Shown in pieces: positions 1 through 7,207 of a stretch of DNA of 11,261 nt. Position 1 is the first letter of the stretch, and each line of letters begins with the position of its first letter. A program made the translations under genes and the position numbers. The notes under the pieces were generated by a model. That model ran no database searches and was not told the DNA's origin. It was given only the letters and a program-made list of their open reading frames with translations. This DNA comes from RGIG8700 sp964568815 (lineage in GTDB: Bacteria; Bacillota; Clostridia; RGIG6154), in assembly GCA_964568815.1 (NCBI GenBank), contig CAZMRY010000045.1, positions 1 through 11,261 on the forward strand, written 5' to 3'.

Positions 1-29
1 GTCAAAAAGAAGGGTTTGTCATTAACTTA

Positions 30-69
30 AAGGAAAACCTCAAAATTTGAGGTTTTCCTTCATTTTTTT
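30..69. terminator. Intrinsic terminator, probably bidirectional
   Basis: Positions 30-44 and 46-60 are perfect 15-bp inverted arms (AAGGAAAACCTCAAA and its reverse complement) around a one-base centre. On the plus strand they are followed by CA and seven T (63-69), a classic rho-independent terminator for a gene lying upstream of the window. Read on the minus strand, the hairpin lies 30 bases past the stop of the solute-binding protein gene and is followed only by a broken T stretch, so termination in that direction is likely but weaker. Its position between presumably convergent genes fits a shared terminator. Confidence 0.85.
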
Positions 70-90
70 GATATTTAAGTGCTGATTTGA

Positions 91-1641
91 TTATTTATTT
101 GCAACGAATGCGTCTACCTGTGACTGAATTTCGGCAATAATATCATCTGAGCCTGCCTGCTTATATTTTTCAGTCATTTCAGCAAGCAATTTGTCAGTAT
201 CTGCAGCACCTGAACCGATTGGGTTACCGTACTCAGAAGAAACTGTTTTTATCTGTGCTAATTTTATATCAATTGATGATGAATCAAGAGCAAATCCCAT
301 AAGTGGTGAAGGAATAGTTCTTTCGCCTTCATTGAGCTGGGTGTAAATAATTTCCTTGTAGTCTTCACCCTGACCAACTGTGAGATATGCATTTTTAGCA
401 TTACCAACAATCCATTTCCAGAGACCGTATTTAGAAGAAGAGTTACCTTCGTCTGGATATTCAGGGCTTATAAGCTTATCGCCGTTTTCATATTCCTTTT
501 CAACTTCATAGTGAACACCTTCAATACCATATACCATTATATTGTAAAGCTCAATACCCTCTGAAGAGTTCATAAGATTTATAAGTCTTGCTGCAACATC
601 AGGATACTGTGAGCCTGAAGGAATTGCAGTACCGCCTGCTGCAGGCTTGTATGGAATAAAGTGGTTACCGAGAGCAGGAATCTGAAGCACAGGAACATCA
701 AAAGTACCTTCTTCAAGGTATGTAGTGAACAATCCCGGTATGTTCTGTGCAGGGAACATAACATTTCCGCCTACTATACCGTTCGCATCTGTGTTTTTGG
801 CTGAAAGAGCATCCTTTCTTACATAGCCAAGGTCATACATTTCTTTCTTAAATCTCCAGTTGCCCTGCTGCTGTGCATCCAGATGGGTGTTTATAACAGT
901 AAAATCAGGGTCATTGTAGTAGTACTGGAATATATGAGTAATTGGTTCCACACCTCTTAACGGGAACGGGGTAACATAGCCTTTGCCGATTTTTCCTGCT
1001 GCTGCAACCTTTGAAAGATAATCGGTAATAAGCTGTTTTGATGAATCAGAAAGTATGTAATTGTTTTCCTTATCTGTTTCCATAAAAGCTTTTTCCATAC
1101 CTTCAATATCTGCATACTCAGCAAGGTCAGCAGGAATGTTTACATACACATATGACTGCACCATTTTCTGATAGTTCGGAAGAATAGCCTGACCGCCGTC
1201 AACCTTACCCATAGCTATAACCCATTCAGGAACTTCGCTCAGAGTTTTCTTTGCATACTTTTCAAGGTATGGAGTCATATCAATGATTGCACCGTTTCTG
1301 TATTCGGTTGCATAATCAAGCTGATATGTCTGGATTAAATCCATTTGTTCGCCTGATGTCTGCATAAGAGTCATTTTCTGAGCATAGTCTGCAACAGGGA
1401 TAACCTCAACATCAACAGTTACATTTTCAAAACCTTCAACCTTTTTAAGCTCTTCGTTGAATTTTGCCCATACCATTTCAGAATCTGTCTGAACACCGGG
1501 TCCGGGCATAATCCACTTAATTGTTACAGGTTGTGATAAATCTGTTTCAATAAGGTCTGCGTTGTTTGTGTTTGTTGTACCGCAAGCAGCTAATGATAAA
1601 ATCATAACAACTGCAAGAAGTAAAGTAATAAACTTTTTCAT
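91..1641 (-). CDS. ABC transporter substrate-binding lipoprotein, DUF3502 type (sugar/oligosaccharide uptake)
   Basis: This 516-residue protein has a lipoprotein signal: basic MKK, a hydrophobic stretch, then lipobox L17-A18-A19-C20, so the mature protein should be lipid-anchored at Cys20 outside the membrane. After a short Asn/Thr linker the body resembles family 1 extracellular solute-binding proteins, with a beta strand near TIKWIMPGPG and a later segment YPDVAARLINLMNSSEG typical of the group. The last ~140 residues match the DUF3502 C-terminal domain as I remember it, including SPLMGFALD near residue 445 and a final amphipathic helix. Members (LipO/YtcQ-like) usually feed complex oligosaccharides to an ABC importer with two permeases; no such genes lie beside it here. 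The ATG at 1639-1641 is preceded by AAAGGAA (minus strand of 1651-1657), at a slightly long spacing. It is transcribed divergently from the HU-led operon. The substrate is unknown; a glycan fragment is inferred from context. Confidence 0.9.
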   Translation of the reverse strand: MKKFITLLLAVVMILSLAACGTTNTNNADLIETDLSQPVTIKWIMPGPGVQTDSEMVWAKFNEELKKVEGFENVTVDVEVIPVADYAQKMTLMQTSGEQMDLIQTYQLDYATEYRNGAIIDMTPYLEKYAKKTLSEVPEWVIAMGKVDGGQAILPNYQKMVQSYVYVNIPADLAEYADIEGMEKAFMETDKENNYILSDSSKQLITDYLSKVAAAGKIGKGYVTPFPLRGVEPITHIFQYYYNDPDFTVINTHLDAQQQGNWRFKKEMYDLGYVRKDALSAKNTDANGIVGGNVMFPAQNIPGLFTTYLEEGTFDVPVLQIPALGNHFIPYKPAAGGTAIPSGSQYPDVAARLINLMNSSEGIELYNIMVYGIEGVHYEVEKEYENGDKLISPEYPDEGNSSSKYGLWKWIVGNAKNAYLTVGQGEDYKEIIYTQLNEGERTIPSPLMGFALDSSSIDIKLAQIKTVSSEYGNPIGSGAADTDKLLAEMTEKYKQAGSDDIIAEIQSQVDAFVANK

Positions 1642-1717
1642 TTTCTTTAATTCCTTTCTGTTTTTGTAATAATTTTATCATATTTCCAAAAGAATTCAAG
1701 GCTTTTTTTCAAATCAA

Positions 1718-1744
1718 ATTATAAAGTTACCAATATGCTGACAA
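1718..1744 (-). promoter_or_regulatory. Candidate sigma-A promoter for the solute-binding lipoprotein gene
   Basis: On the minus strand, TTGTCA (1744-1739) is followed after 15 bp by a perfect TATAAT (1723-1718), about 75 bases upstream of the lipoprotein start. The -10 is ideal, but the 15-bp spacer is shorter than the usual 17, a feature often seen at promoters that need an activator. That dependence is inference. Confidence 0.5.
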
Positions 1745-1755
1745 TAAAGTTTGGG

Positions 1756-1824
1756 TACTTTTTATCAGTTAAAATACTTTTATATCTGAATTCCATATTT
1801 TTCATAATACTGAGATAAAAAGTA
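1756..1824. repeat. Three TACTTTTTATC-type motifs upstream of the lipoprotein promoter
   Basis: TACTTTTTATC occurs at 1756-1766, a one-base-longer variant TACTTTTATATC at 1775-1786, and an exact inverted copy GATAAAAAGTA at 1814-1824. The first two are in direct orientation 19 bp apart. The nearest copy begins 11 bp upstream of the proposed -35 of the minus-strand promoter, a position where an activator could touch RNA polymerase. The motifs are AT-rich, so chance is not excluded, but an exact 11-bp match in inverted orientation is notable. Confidence 0.45.
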
Positions 1825-1889
1825 TAAAGCTGTGATATTTGTTCAATGTATATACGAAAAATGTTCTTAAAAAATTAATCAAATTTAAT

Positions 1890-1920
1890 ATTGTGCAAAA
1901 AATAGTGAACATTGTGCAAA
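1890..1920 (+). repeat. Paired direct repeats ATTGTGCAAA, 21 bp apart
   Basis: ATTGTGCAAA is present at 1890-1899 and again at 1911-1920, so the copies start exactly 21 bp apart, two turns of B-form DNA. Direct repeats with this phasing are characteristic of sites for AraC-family activators and some response regulators, which bind two subunits on one face of the helix. Unlike the surrounding A/T runs, the repeat has a TGTGC core, which makes chance less likely. The pair lies between the two divergent promoters, about 80 bp upstream of the proposed HU -35. Confidence 0.5.
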
Positions 1921-1944
1921 GAAAAAAAACAGTTTTCGTGATAA

Positions 1945-1956
1945 ACTTATATAAGT
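1945..1956. promoter_or_regulatory. 12-bp perfect palindrome, possible operator
   Basis: ACTTATATAAGT is a perfect twofold-symmetric 12-mer centred about 50 bp upstream of the proposed HU -35 box. Such symmetry fits a dimeric regulator, but the sequence is mostly A/T and could be chance. Confidence 0.25.
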
Positions 1957-2001
1957 GATTATATTGGAAAAGATTTTATCTTTCGGATGGCAATAATATA
2001 A

Positions 2002-2030
2002 TTTACAATAAAGAAAAAATATGCTATTAT
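2002..2030 (+). promoter_or_regulatory. Candidate extended -10 promoter of the HU-led operon
   Basis: TTTACA (2002-2007) and TATTAT (2025-2030) are separated by exactly 17 bp, and TG sits one base before the -10 (2022-2023), giving an extended -10 promoter. The expected start of transcription, about 7 bases past the -10, falls at roughly 2036-2037, the first base of the ribosome binding site. The mRNA leader would then be only about 11 bases. A second, consensus TATAAT lies at 1997-2002 but has no good -35 at the proper distance. Confidence 0.6.
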
Positions 2031-2047
2031 AAAGCAAGGAGGAAAAT

Positions 2048-2323
2048 ATGAAAAAGACTGAATTAATCAATAAGGTTGCATTGACCTTAAACAAAGATGA
2101 AAAAGAGGTTAAGCTGTTTTTAGAGACAGTCGTAGATGAAATTGTTAATCAGCTTAAAAACGGAGAAACAGTAAAAATTCACGGGTTTGGAAATTTTTAT
2201 CCCAGACCTTACGGAGAAAGAAATTGTTACAACCCAAGAACAGGGAAAAATATAGTTCTCCCTGCAAGTGTTCAGCCTGCTTTTGTTCCGGGCAAAAAAA
2301 TGAGAGTCATGATACAAAAATAA
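2048..2323 (+). CDS. HU/IHF-family DNA-binding protein, divergent beta-arm
   Basis: This 91-residue protein has the full length of a standard HU. The N-terminal helical dimerisation part (residues 1-40) is ordinary, followed by the hallmark GFGNF (46-50), then the DNA-embracing arm with N62-P63-R64-T65-G66, and the closing PASVQPAFVPGKKM (72-85). Pro63 is at the same number as the DNA-kinking proline of Bacillus HU. Compared with the Geobacillus stearothermophilus HU sequence as I recall it, the arm is unusual: Arg55 and Arg61 are tyrosines, Lys59 is Asn, residue 60 is Cys, and prolines occur at 52 and 54. HU proteins are cytoplasmic dimers that bend and compact DNA. The start is fixed by AGGAGG at 2037-2042, five bases before the ATG. 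It is the first gene of an apparent operon of secreted proteins, 24 bp before the next start. A local regulatory role is possible but unproven. Confidence 0.9.
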   Translation: MKKTELINKVALTLNKDEKEVKLFLETVVDEIVNQLKNGETVKIHGFGNFYPRPYGERNCYNPRTGKNIVLPASVQPAFVPGKKMRVMIQK

Positions 2324-2334
2324 TAACTATACAG

Positions 2335-2340
2335 AAAGGA
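2335..2340 (+). promoter_or_regulatory. Ribosome binding site that decides the start of the giant secreted protein
   Basis: AAAGGA ends at 2340. The ATG at 2342 is only one base away, too close for ribosome placement, whereas the in-frame ATG at 2348 is seven bases away, the normal distance. Translation therefore most likely begins at 2348, giving MKRK instead of MNMKRK at the N-terminus. Confidence 0.75.
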
Positions 2341-2347
2341 AATGAAT

Positions 2348-5300
2348 ATGAAAAGAAAACTTATTGCACTGACATTGACAGCGTTGATGGTTTTTTCCTC
2401 TGTAACAGCTCTTGCGGATGTGCAGAATGAAGGAAATGTCATTTATGTCAGTCCAAGCGGAAGCGATATGAATGAGGGAACAATAGACAAGCCCTTGAAA
2501 TCGCTTAAAGCAGCTAAGGAAAAAGCGGCAACTATGAATAACAACCAGCCCTTGTCGGTTGTGTTCAGAGAAGGATTTTACTATATAAACGAAACCGTTG
2601 AATTTTCTATGAGAGATTCAGGAACAGAGGAATTCCCTATTCGTTATATGGCATATGAAGGTGAGAGACCTGTATTCACATCCTCCAAAAAGCTTGATGT
2701 AAGTCTCTTTGAGCCTGTAACAGATAAAGAGGTCCTTGCTAAAATTCCTGAAGAAGCAAGAGATTATGTTCTTCAGATGGATTTAAAAAAACTTGGCATA
2801 TATGCTCCTGATATTTTGTATGATAAGGCAAAAGGAACTTATACGGAAAACTGGATTGATTTATACTTAAACGGAAAAACCCAGCAGGTTGCTCAGTGGC
2901 CGAACGGTATGATGAATTATGATATATACAACAAGCCTGTAAGTGCAGGTTCAACATCAAGAACCAGTACAGACGGCGGTTCATTTGAGGTTGCAACACC
3001 GAGAATTTTCAGATGGACAACAGCTGACCCTGACCAGGCAATGACTATGGGCTATTTCGGAAACGACTATACATATGCAGGAAATATGCTTAAAAGCGTA
3101 GATACCGAAACAATGACAGTTAATCATGCCTATGGAATGACCTATGGTATAATATCCGCAAAAACAAGACGATATAAGGTTTTAAATCTTATAGAAGAGC
3201 TTGATATTCCTACAGAATTTTTCGTAGACAGAAAAACTGAAACATTATACTATTATCCACCTTATGATTTAGAAGGAAGCGATCTTCATCTTTCTATAAA
3301 CAATCAGTTTGAACTTATAAGAGCAGACGGTGTGAGCAATGTGAACTTTGAAAATCTTGAATTTTATGGTATGCATCAGGCAATGAACTTTTCTAACAGC
3401 AGTAACATAAAAATTCTCGGATGCACATTCTTTGGTTCAAGAAGCACTATGATTGATTTTACTCTTGATAGCCAAACGCTTGGCGGTGTAAGAAAGATTG
3501 GACTTACTGCGACTGCAAACACTGCAGGCTGTAAAGATTTTATTATAGACTCCTGTAATTTCTATGATGGAAATGCTTCTATGCTTAATACTGCAATGGG
3601 TGACAGTGCATATCTTGAAAAATCAAATTCTTATGTAAGAAACTGTTTCTTTGAACGAAGCAGTCTTGTTAATGGTAATACTACAACTGTAAGAATGGAT
3701 AATAGCTGCGGAGTTAACTTTGTGAACAATTCAATGCATAATCTGTTTTTCCATGCCATTGACTACAGCGGAAACTATGCTAAAATTCAGTATAATGAAA
3801 TATATAATGCAACAAGAGACCCTCACGATGCAGGTGTTATATATCACTGGCGTGAATTTACCGCAAGAGCAAACGATATAGCATATAATATTATACACGA
3901 TACAGATAATAAGGGTATACAGGCGTCAGATTCAGGTACAGTTGGCATATACAGCGACGGTGAAAATTCGGGAAACTTTATTCATCATAATATATTGTGG
4001 AATAACGGTAACCCAATTCACCATAATTCAGGTGTAACAAATGATGTTTCTTATAATATTATGATGAAAGCCAGAAGAAAAGGTATGGCGTTTACATATC
4101 TTAACTATGTATACAGCTCGCCTTTAAGAGCGGAAGCCATTCCTCTTCTTATTGATATTGCGCCATGGTGGCTTGAACACTTCCCTGAGCTTGAATACGA
4201 AGCTTATTTTGCGGAAAATATTCAGTTTGGTTCACCGAATACAACTATTAATTATAACATTTCAGACTCTCAGGACGGTTCGTCACCTCAAGGAATAGCA
4301 ACACTTCTTGAATATAAAAACAATATTATAATTGACCCTACAAAAGATACCTCAATGTTTGTGGATTATGATAATAACGATTTCAGATTAAAAGCAGGAA
4401 CAGAGTTCGCAAAGGACTTCCCTGATGCATTAACCGATGAAAACTTCGATTATGCATGGACGGGTGTTCAGGTCAACGAATACAGAAAAACACTTCCTTA
4501 TTTTAATGAAGAAAATTCTCCGTTCTATATGACATATCCAAGAGACGGACAAGGGGGGATTTATTCAAACAAAATTTCTCTTTACTGGGAAAATGCAAGA
4601 GGTGCTGACAGATACGAGGTTACCATTGCAAAAGACAAGGAAATGAAAGATGTTGTTCAGACAACTTCTTGTGAAAATAACTACCTTGAAAATGTTGAGC
4701 TTGAAGAAAATCAGATTTATTACTGGACAGTTGAAGCAGAAAACTATTCTGTAAATTCTCCTTCAAAGTGGAATAGTATAAGCGGAGTCAGAAGCTTTTC
4801 AACAGGAAAAGCCATTGCTGATAAAACCCTGACAGAACATTATATGGAAACAATGCTTTCTGATTTGGATAAAATAGTTGAAGGCACAAAAGAGGGCGAA
4901 TTCCCTGAAGGCTCAAAGCAAAAGCTTATTGATGCAGTAGAAACTGCCAAGAAAAATATAAGCAAAAACAATATAACTCAAAAAGAAGTAGATGATGAGC
5001 TGGAAAATCTTAAAAAGATTCATTCAGAGATTGCAGGCTCTATGTATATTAAAACTGTAGGAATTTCAGATATGATGCCTGATAAAATGAAGTGGCACGG
5101 CTTAGGTGTAATTTCATGGGGTTCTGAAAATCCGATGAAGTTTGAGTATGATGAAGAAACAGGCATTTTCAAAATGACAGCTATGGTTAATAACCACACA
5201 GCTGTAACAGACGGTTTCTTAAACGATAAGGTTCTCAGAAAATACAGAATGAGAATAAGCTGGAACGGTGCAAGAACCTGGATGATATTCGGTGAAAAAG

Positions 5301-7195
5301 TTCAGAAGGATTTCTCGGTTGACCCTAACTTCATAATTGACGGTATGAACGCATCAGGCGCAGGTTATGGCTGGAACTCAAACTCTATAGTAGTAACAGG
5401 TGACTTTGGAGGTCTTGAATTCCATAACAGAACCAATAAATCTACACCTATTATGGATACTATAGCAAACAACTATATTAAAGACGGTGAGTGGTTTGAT
5501 ATTGAAATGGGTAGTATCACAACCCTTACAGGCGACCGTTATATTGTAAGAATAAACGGTAAAGAAGTATATAATAAGGCTATTGAAAGCTTTGTTATCG
5601 GAAAACCCGGTAGATTCTATGTTACATTCCCGATAAAAGGAATGAGTATGGAAATCCAGAATCCTGATGGCTTTACAGAAAGCGAGCCATATATGATGGT
5701 TGCACCAAGCGGTACAGTAGAGGCAGGAAAAGAACTTAAAGCATTTACTCTTGAAAATAACACTTCAAAAGATAAATGGAAAACAAGCGGAGCAGAAATT
5801 GAAACAGGTGAAGATTTCGTTCGTGCAAAAGCGACAGACGGAACAACCAAGAGCTCGCTTATATATAATGCAGAAGAAATCTATAACTCAATTGCAAACT
5901 TCGATACAAACTTCACAGAGCTTACCTATGAAAATCCATTTGTTATTTCAATGAGAGCAACAAATCCTGACGGAGATTATATTTCACGAGGAAGTCATAA
6001 CTACTACATTACAATTAAACCTGGATACGCAGAAATCTTAAGAACAGGAAACAATTCCTCAACAATGATTGCAAAGGTTAAAAACAACGGAATATACAAT
6101 GCAAAAGAGCGCACAAATATTCAGGCAGGCGTTGTAGACACAGACGGCGGAACAAGAGTTGTACTTGAAATAAACGGCACAAGAATGATTGACCTTATTG
6201 ATCCTAACACAACAAAAGACAGCGGATATCTTGCATTCTGGAGTGATGAGGGTAAGGAAATCGAAATTCTTAAGCCTTCAATGGCAACGATTACTCTTGA
6301 AGATAAGTACAATAAGCCTTATGTTGAAAAGGGCACACTTGTTGTTACACAGCAGGAGGCTAAAAAATCTTCGGACTGGACAGAAAGCGGTATCGGTGTA
6401 AACGGAACACCTCTTGCACTTAATAAGCAGACAGGCGGTGCTGCAACTCTTGAATATGAATTAAAAGCACCAAATGATATTTATGATGTATATTACTGGG
6501 CAGGTAACACTTATACAGGTGATGAAAATGTCAAGGTTACAATAATTTCACCGTATGACGGATTAAACAGAGAATTCACCATCAGCAACAGATACTCTCA
6601 GGTTGGCTGGATGTATATGGGAACATATACAACAACTGACGAAGTAATCAGAGCAAGAGTTGAAGGATCTGGAGAAGGTCAGTTGCTTTCAGGCGGATTT
6701 AAGCTTATTAAATCTACAGATAACGAAAGATTGTTCAGCAGATTAGTATATGAGAACAAAGGCTCGGTTGTACTCAATACAGGCAAGAAGATGGCGTTTG
6801 TAAACGGACAGCCAACACTCTTAAGCACAGAACCTGTTGTTGTTAACGGAAGTACACTTGTACCTATAAGATTTATTTCAGAAGCTTTCGGTGCAACAGT
6901 TAAGTGGGATAATGCCACATCTTCTGCAATCGTTAACGCAGACGGACACACCTTGGTATTCAAGGTTAATGCAACAAGCTACACAGTTGACGGTGTAGAA
7001 AAACAGCTTCAGCAGCCTGCTACAACAGTAAACGGAAGAATGATGCTTCCGATAAGAGTTATATCAGAGGATTTAGGTAAGAATGTTTACTGGGAAGAAA
7101 CAAACAGCGGACTTATCATAATAAATGATAAAGATATTGTTGTTCAGGGTCTCAAGGATAACATTCAGGCAGCGATAAATTATTATCTGCAATAA
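2348..7195 (+). CDS. Giant secreted right-handed beta-helix protein with FnIII-like, LamG-like and C-terminal stalk domains
   Basis: This 1615-residue protein has a Sec signal peptide (basic MKRK, hydrophobic core, likely cleavage after ALA near residue 23). From residue 31 it has the YVSPSGSD entry motif of polysaccharide-active beta-helix proteins; PbH1-like coils with many Asn and Gly run from about 330 to 590. The N-terminal half (DSGTEEFPIRYMAYEGERP; later LYYYPP) recalls GH141-like and related carbohydrate-active enzymes, by memory only. Next come an FnIII-like domain (~740-820), a charged helical, coiled-coil or FIVAR-like spacer (~827-899), two LamG-like beta-sandwich modules (~900-1108 and ~1111-1311), a carbohydrate-binding-like module (~1327-1457), perhaps golvesin C-terminal type, and a copper-amine-oxidase-N stalk domain with two repeats (~1474-1597; LVPIRFISEAFG and MLPIRVISEDLG). 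It probably acts outside the cell on a complex polysaccharide. Whether it is a hydrolase, a lyase or only a binder is unknown. It has no SLH or LPXTG anchor of its own. The gene ends 12 bp before the SLH gene. Confidence 0.85.
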   Translation: MKRKLIALTLTALMVFSSVTALADVQNEGNVIYVSPSGSDMNEGTIDKPLKSLKAAKEKAATMNNNQPLSVVFREGFYYINETVEFSMRDSGTEEFPIRYMAYEGERPVFTSSKKLDVSLFEPVTDKEVLAKIPEEARDYVLQMDLKKLGIYAPDILYDKAKGTYTENWIDLYLNGKTQQVAQWPNGMMNYDIYNKPVSAGSTSRTSTDGGSFEVATPRIFRWTTADPDQAMTMGYFGNDYTYAGNMLKSVDTETMTVNHAYGMTYGIISAKTRRYKVLNLIEELDIPTEFFVDRKTETLYYYPPYDLEGSDLHLSINNQFELIRADGVSNVNFENLEFYGMHQAMNFSNSSNIKILGCTFFGSRSTMIDFTLDSQTLGGVRKIGLTATANTAGCKDFIIDSCNFYDGNASMLNTAMGDSAYLEKSNSYVRNCFFERSSLVNGNTTTVRMDNSCGVNFVNNSMHNLFFHAIDYSGNYAKIQYNEIYNATRDPHDAGVIYHWREFTARANDIAYNIIHDTDNKGIQASDSGTVGIYSDGENSGNFIHHNILWNNGNPIHHNSGVTNDVSYNIMMKARRKGMAFTYLNYVYSSPLRAEAIPLLIDIAPWWLEHFPELEYEAYFAENIQFGSPNTTINYNISDSQDGSSPQGIATLLEYKNNIIIDPTKDTSMFVDYDNNDFRLKAGTEFAKDFPDALTDENFDYAWTGVQVNEYRKTLPYFNEENSPFYMTYPRDGQGGIYSNKISLYWENARGADRYEVTIAKDKEMKDVVQTTSCENNYLENVELEENQIYYWTVEAENYSVNSPSKWNSISGVRSFSTGKAIADKTLTEHYMETMLSDLDKIVEGTKEGEFPEGSKQKLIDAVETAKKNISKNNITQKEVDDELENLKKIHSEIAGSMYIKTVGISDMMPDKMKWHGLGVISWGSENPMKFEYDEETGIFKMTAMVNNHTAVTDGFLNDKVLRKYRMRISWNGARTWMIFGEKVQKDFSVDPNFIIDGMNASGAGYGWNSNSIVVTGDFGGLEFHNRTNKSTPIMDTIANNYIKDGEWFDIEMGSITTLTGDRYIVRINGKEVYNKAIESFVIGKPGRFYVTFPIKGMSMEIQNPDGFTESEPYMMVAPSGTVEAGKELKAFTLENNTSKDKWKTSGAEIETGEDFVRAKATDGTTKSSLIYNAEEIYNSIANFDTNFTELTYENPFVISMRATNPDGDYISRGSHNYYITIKPGYAEILRTGNNSSTMIAKVKNNGIYNAKERTNIQAGVVDTDGGTRVVLEINGTRMIDLIDPNTTKDSGYLAFWSDEGKEIEILKPSMATITLEDKYNKPYVEKGTLVVTQQEAKKSSDWTESGIGVNGTPLALNKQTGGAATLEYELKAPNDIYDVYYWAGNTYTGDENVKVTIISPYDGLNREFTISNRYSQVGWMYMGTYTTTDEVIRARVEGSGEGQLLSGGFKLIKSTDNERLFSRLVYENKGSVVLNTGKKMAFVNGQPTLLSTEPVVVNGSTLVPIRFISEAFGATVKWDNATSSAIVNADGHTLVFKVNATSYTVDGVEKQLQQPATTVNGRMMLPIRVISEDLGKNVYWEETNSGLIIINDKDIVVQGLKDNIQAAINYYLQ

Positions 7196-7207
7196 GGGAG
7201 GAATAAG

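Larger units (their letters stand above)
1642..2047. other. Divergent intergenic control region (406 bp)
   Basis: This is the only long non-coding stretch. It is very AT-rich and separates the divergent lipoprotein gene and HU-led operon. I see no convincing open reading frame, tRNA or riboswitch in it. It contains a candidate promoter for each direction, three related TACTTTTTATC-type motifs, a 21-bp-phased pair of ATTGTGCAAA repeats, the perfect palindrome ACTTATATAAGT (1945-1956) and a short interrupted palindrome, AAAGAT-TTT-ATCTTT (1969-1983). These are listed separately. The density of repeats suggests regulated rather than constitutive expression. Confidence 0.7.

Noticed and set aside
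1685..1709. CCAAAAGAATTCAAGGC followed by seven T as a plus-strand terminator
   Set aside because: No real stem beyond the GAATTC core and two outer pairs; the T-run is part of the AT-rich leader of the minus gene.
1997..2002. Perfect TATAAT as the main -10 of the HU operon
   Set aside because: No acceptable -35 about 17 bp upstream; the TTTACA/TG-C-TATTAT pair just downstream is better spaced, though this box could be a secondary promoter.
1958..2002. Inverted repeat ATTATATT / AATATAAT upstream of the HU gene
   Set aside because: Pure A/T, 29-bp spacer and only 8 bp; easily expected by chance in this composition.
2342..2347. Upstream ATG at 2342 as start of the giant secreted protein
   Set aside because: It lies one base from the AAAGGA ribosome binding site; the ATG at 2348 has normal spacing and gives a cleaner signal peptide.
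2224..2430. 68-residue plus-strand open frame overlapping the HU gene end and the next gene start
   Set aside because: It is in another frame across two well-supported genes, has no ribosome binding site, and is rich in Cys and Lys runs like a frame shadow.
6679..6963. 94-residue minus-strand open frame opposite the stalk domain
   Set aside because: It is fully antisense to a conserved domain-coding region and shows no start signal or recognisable protein.
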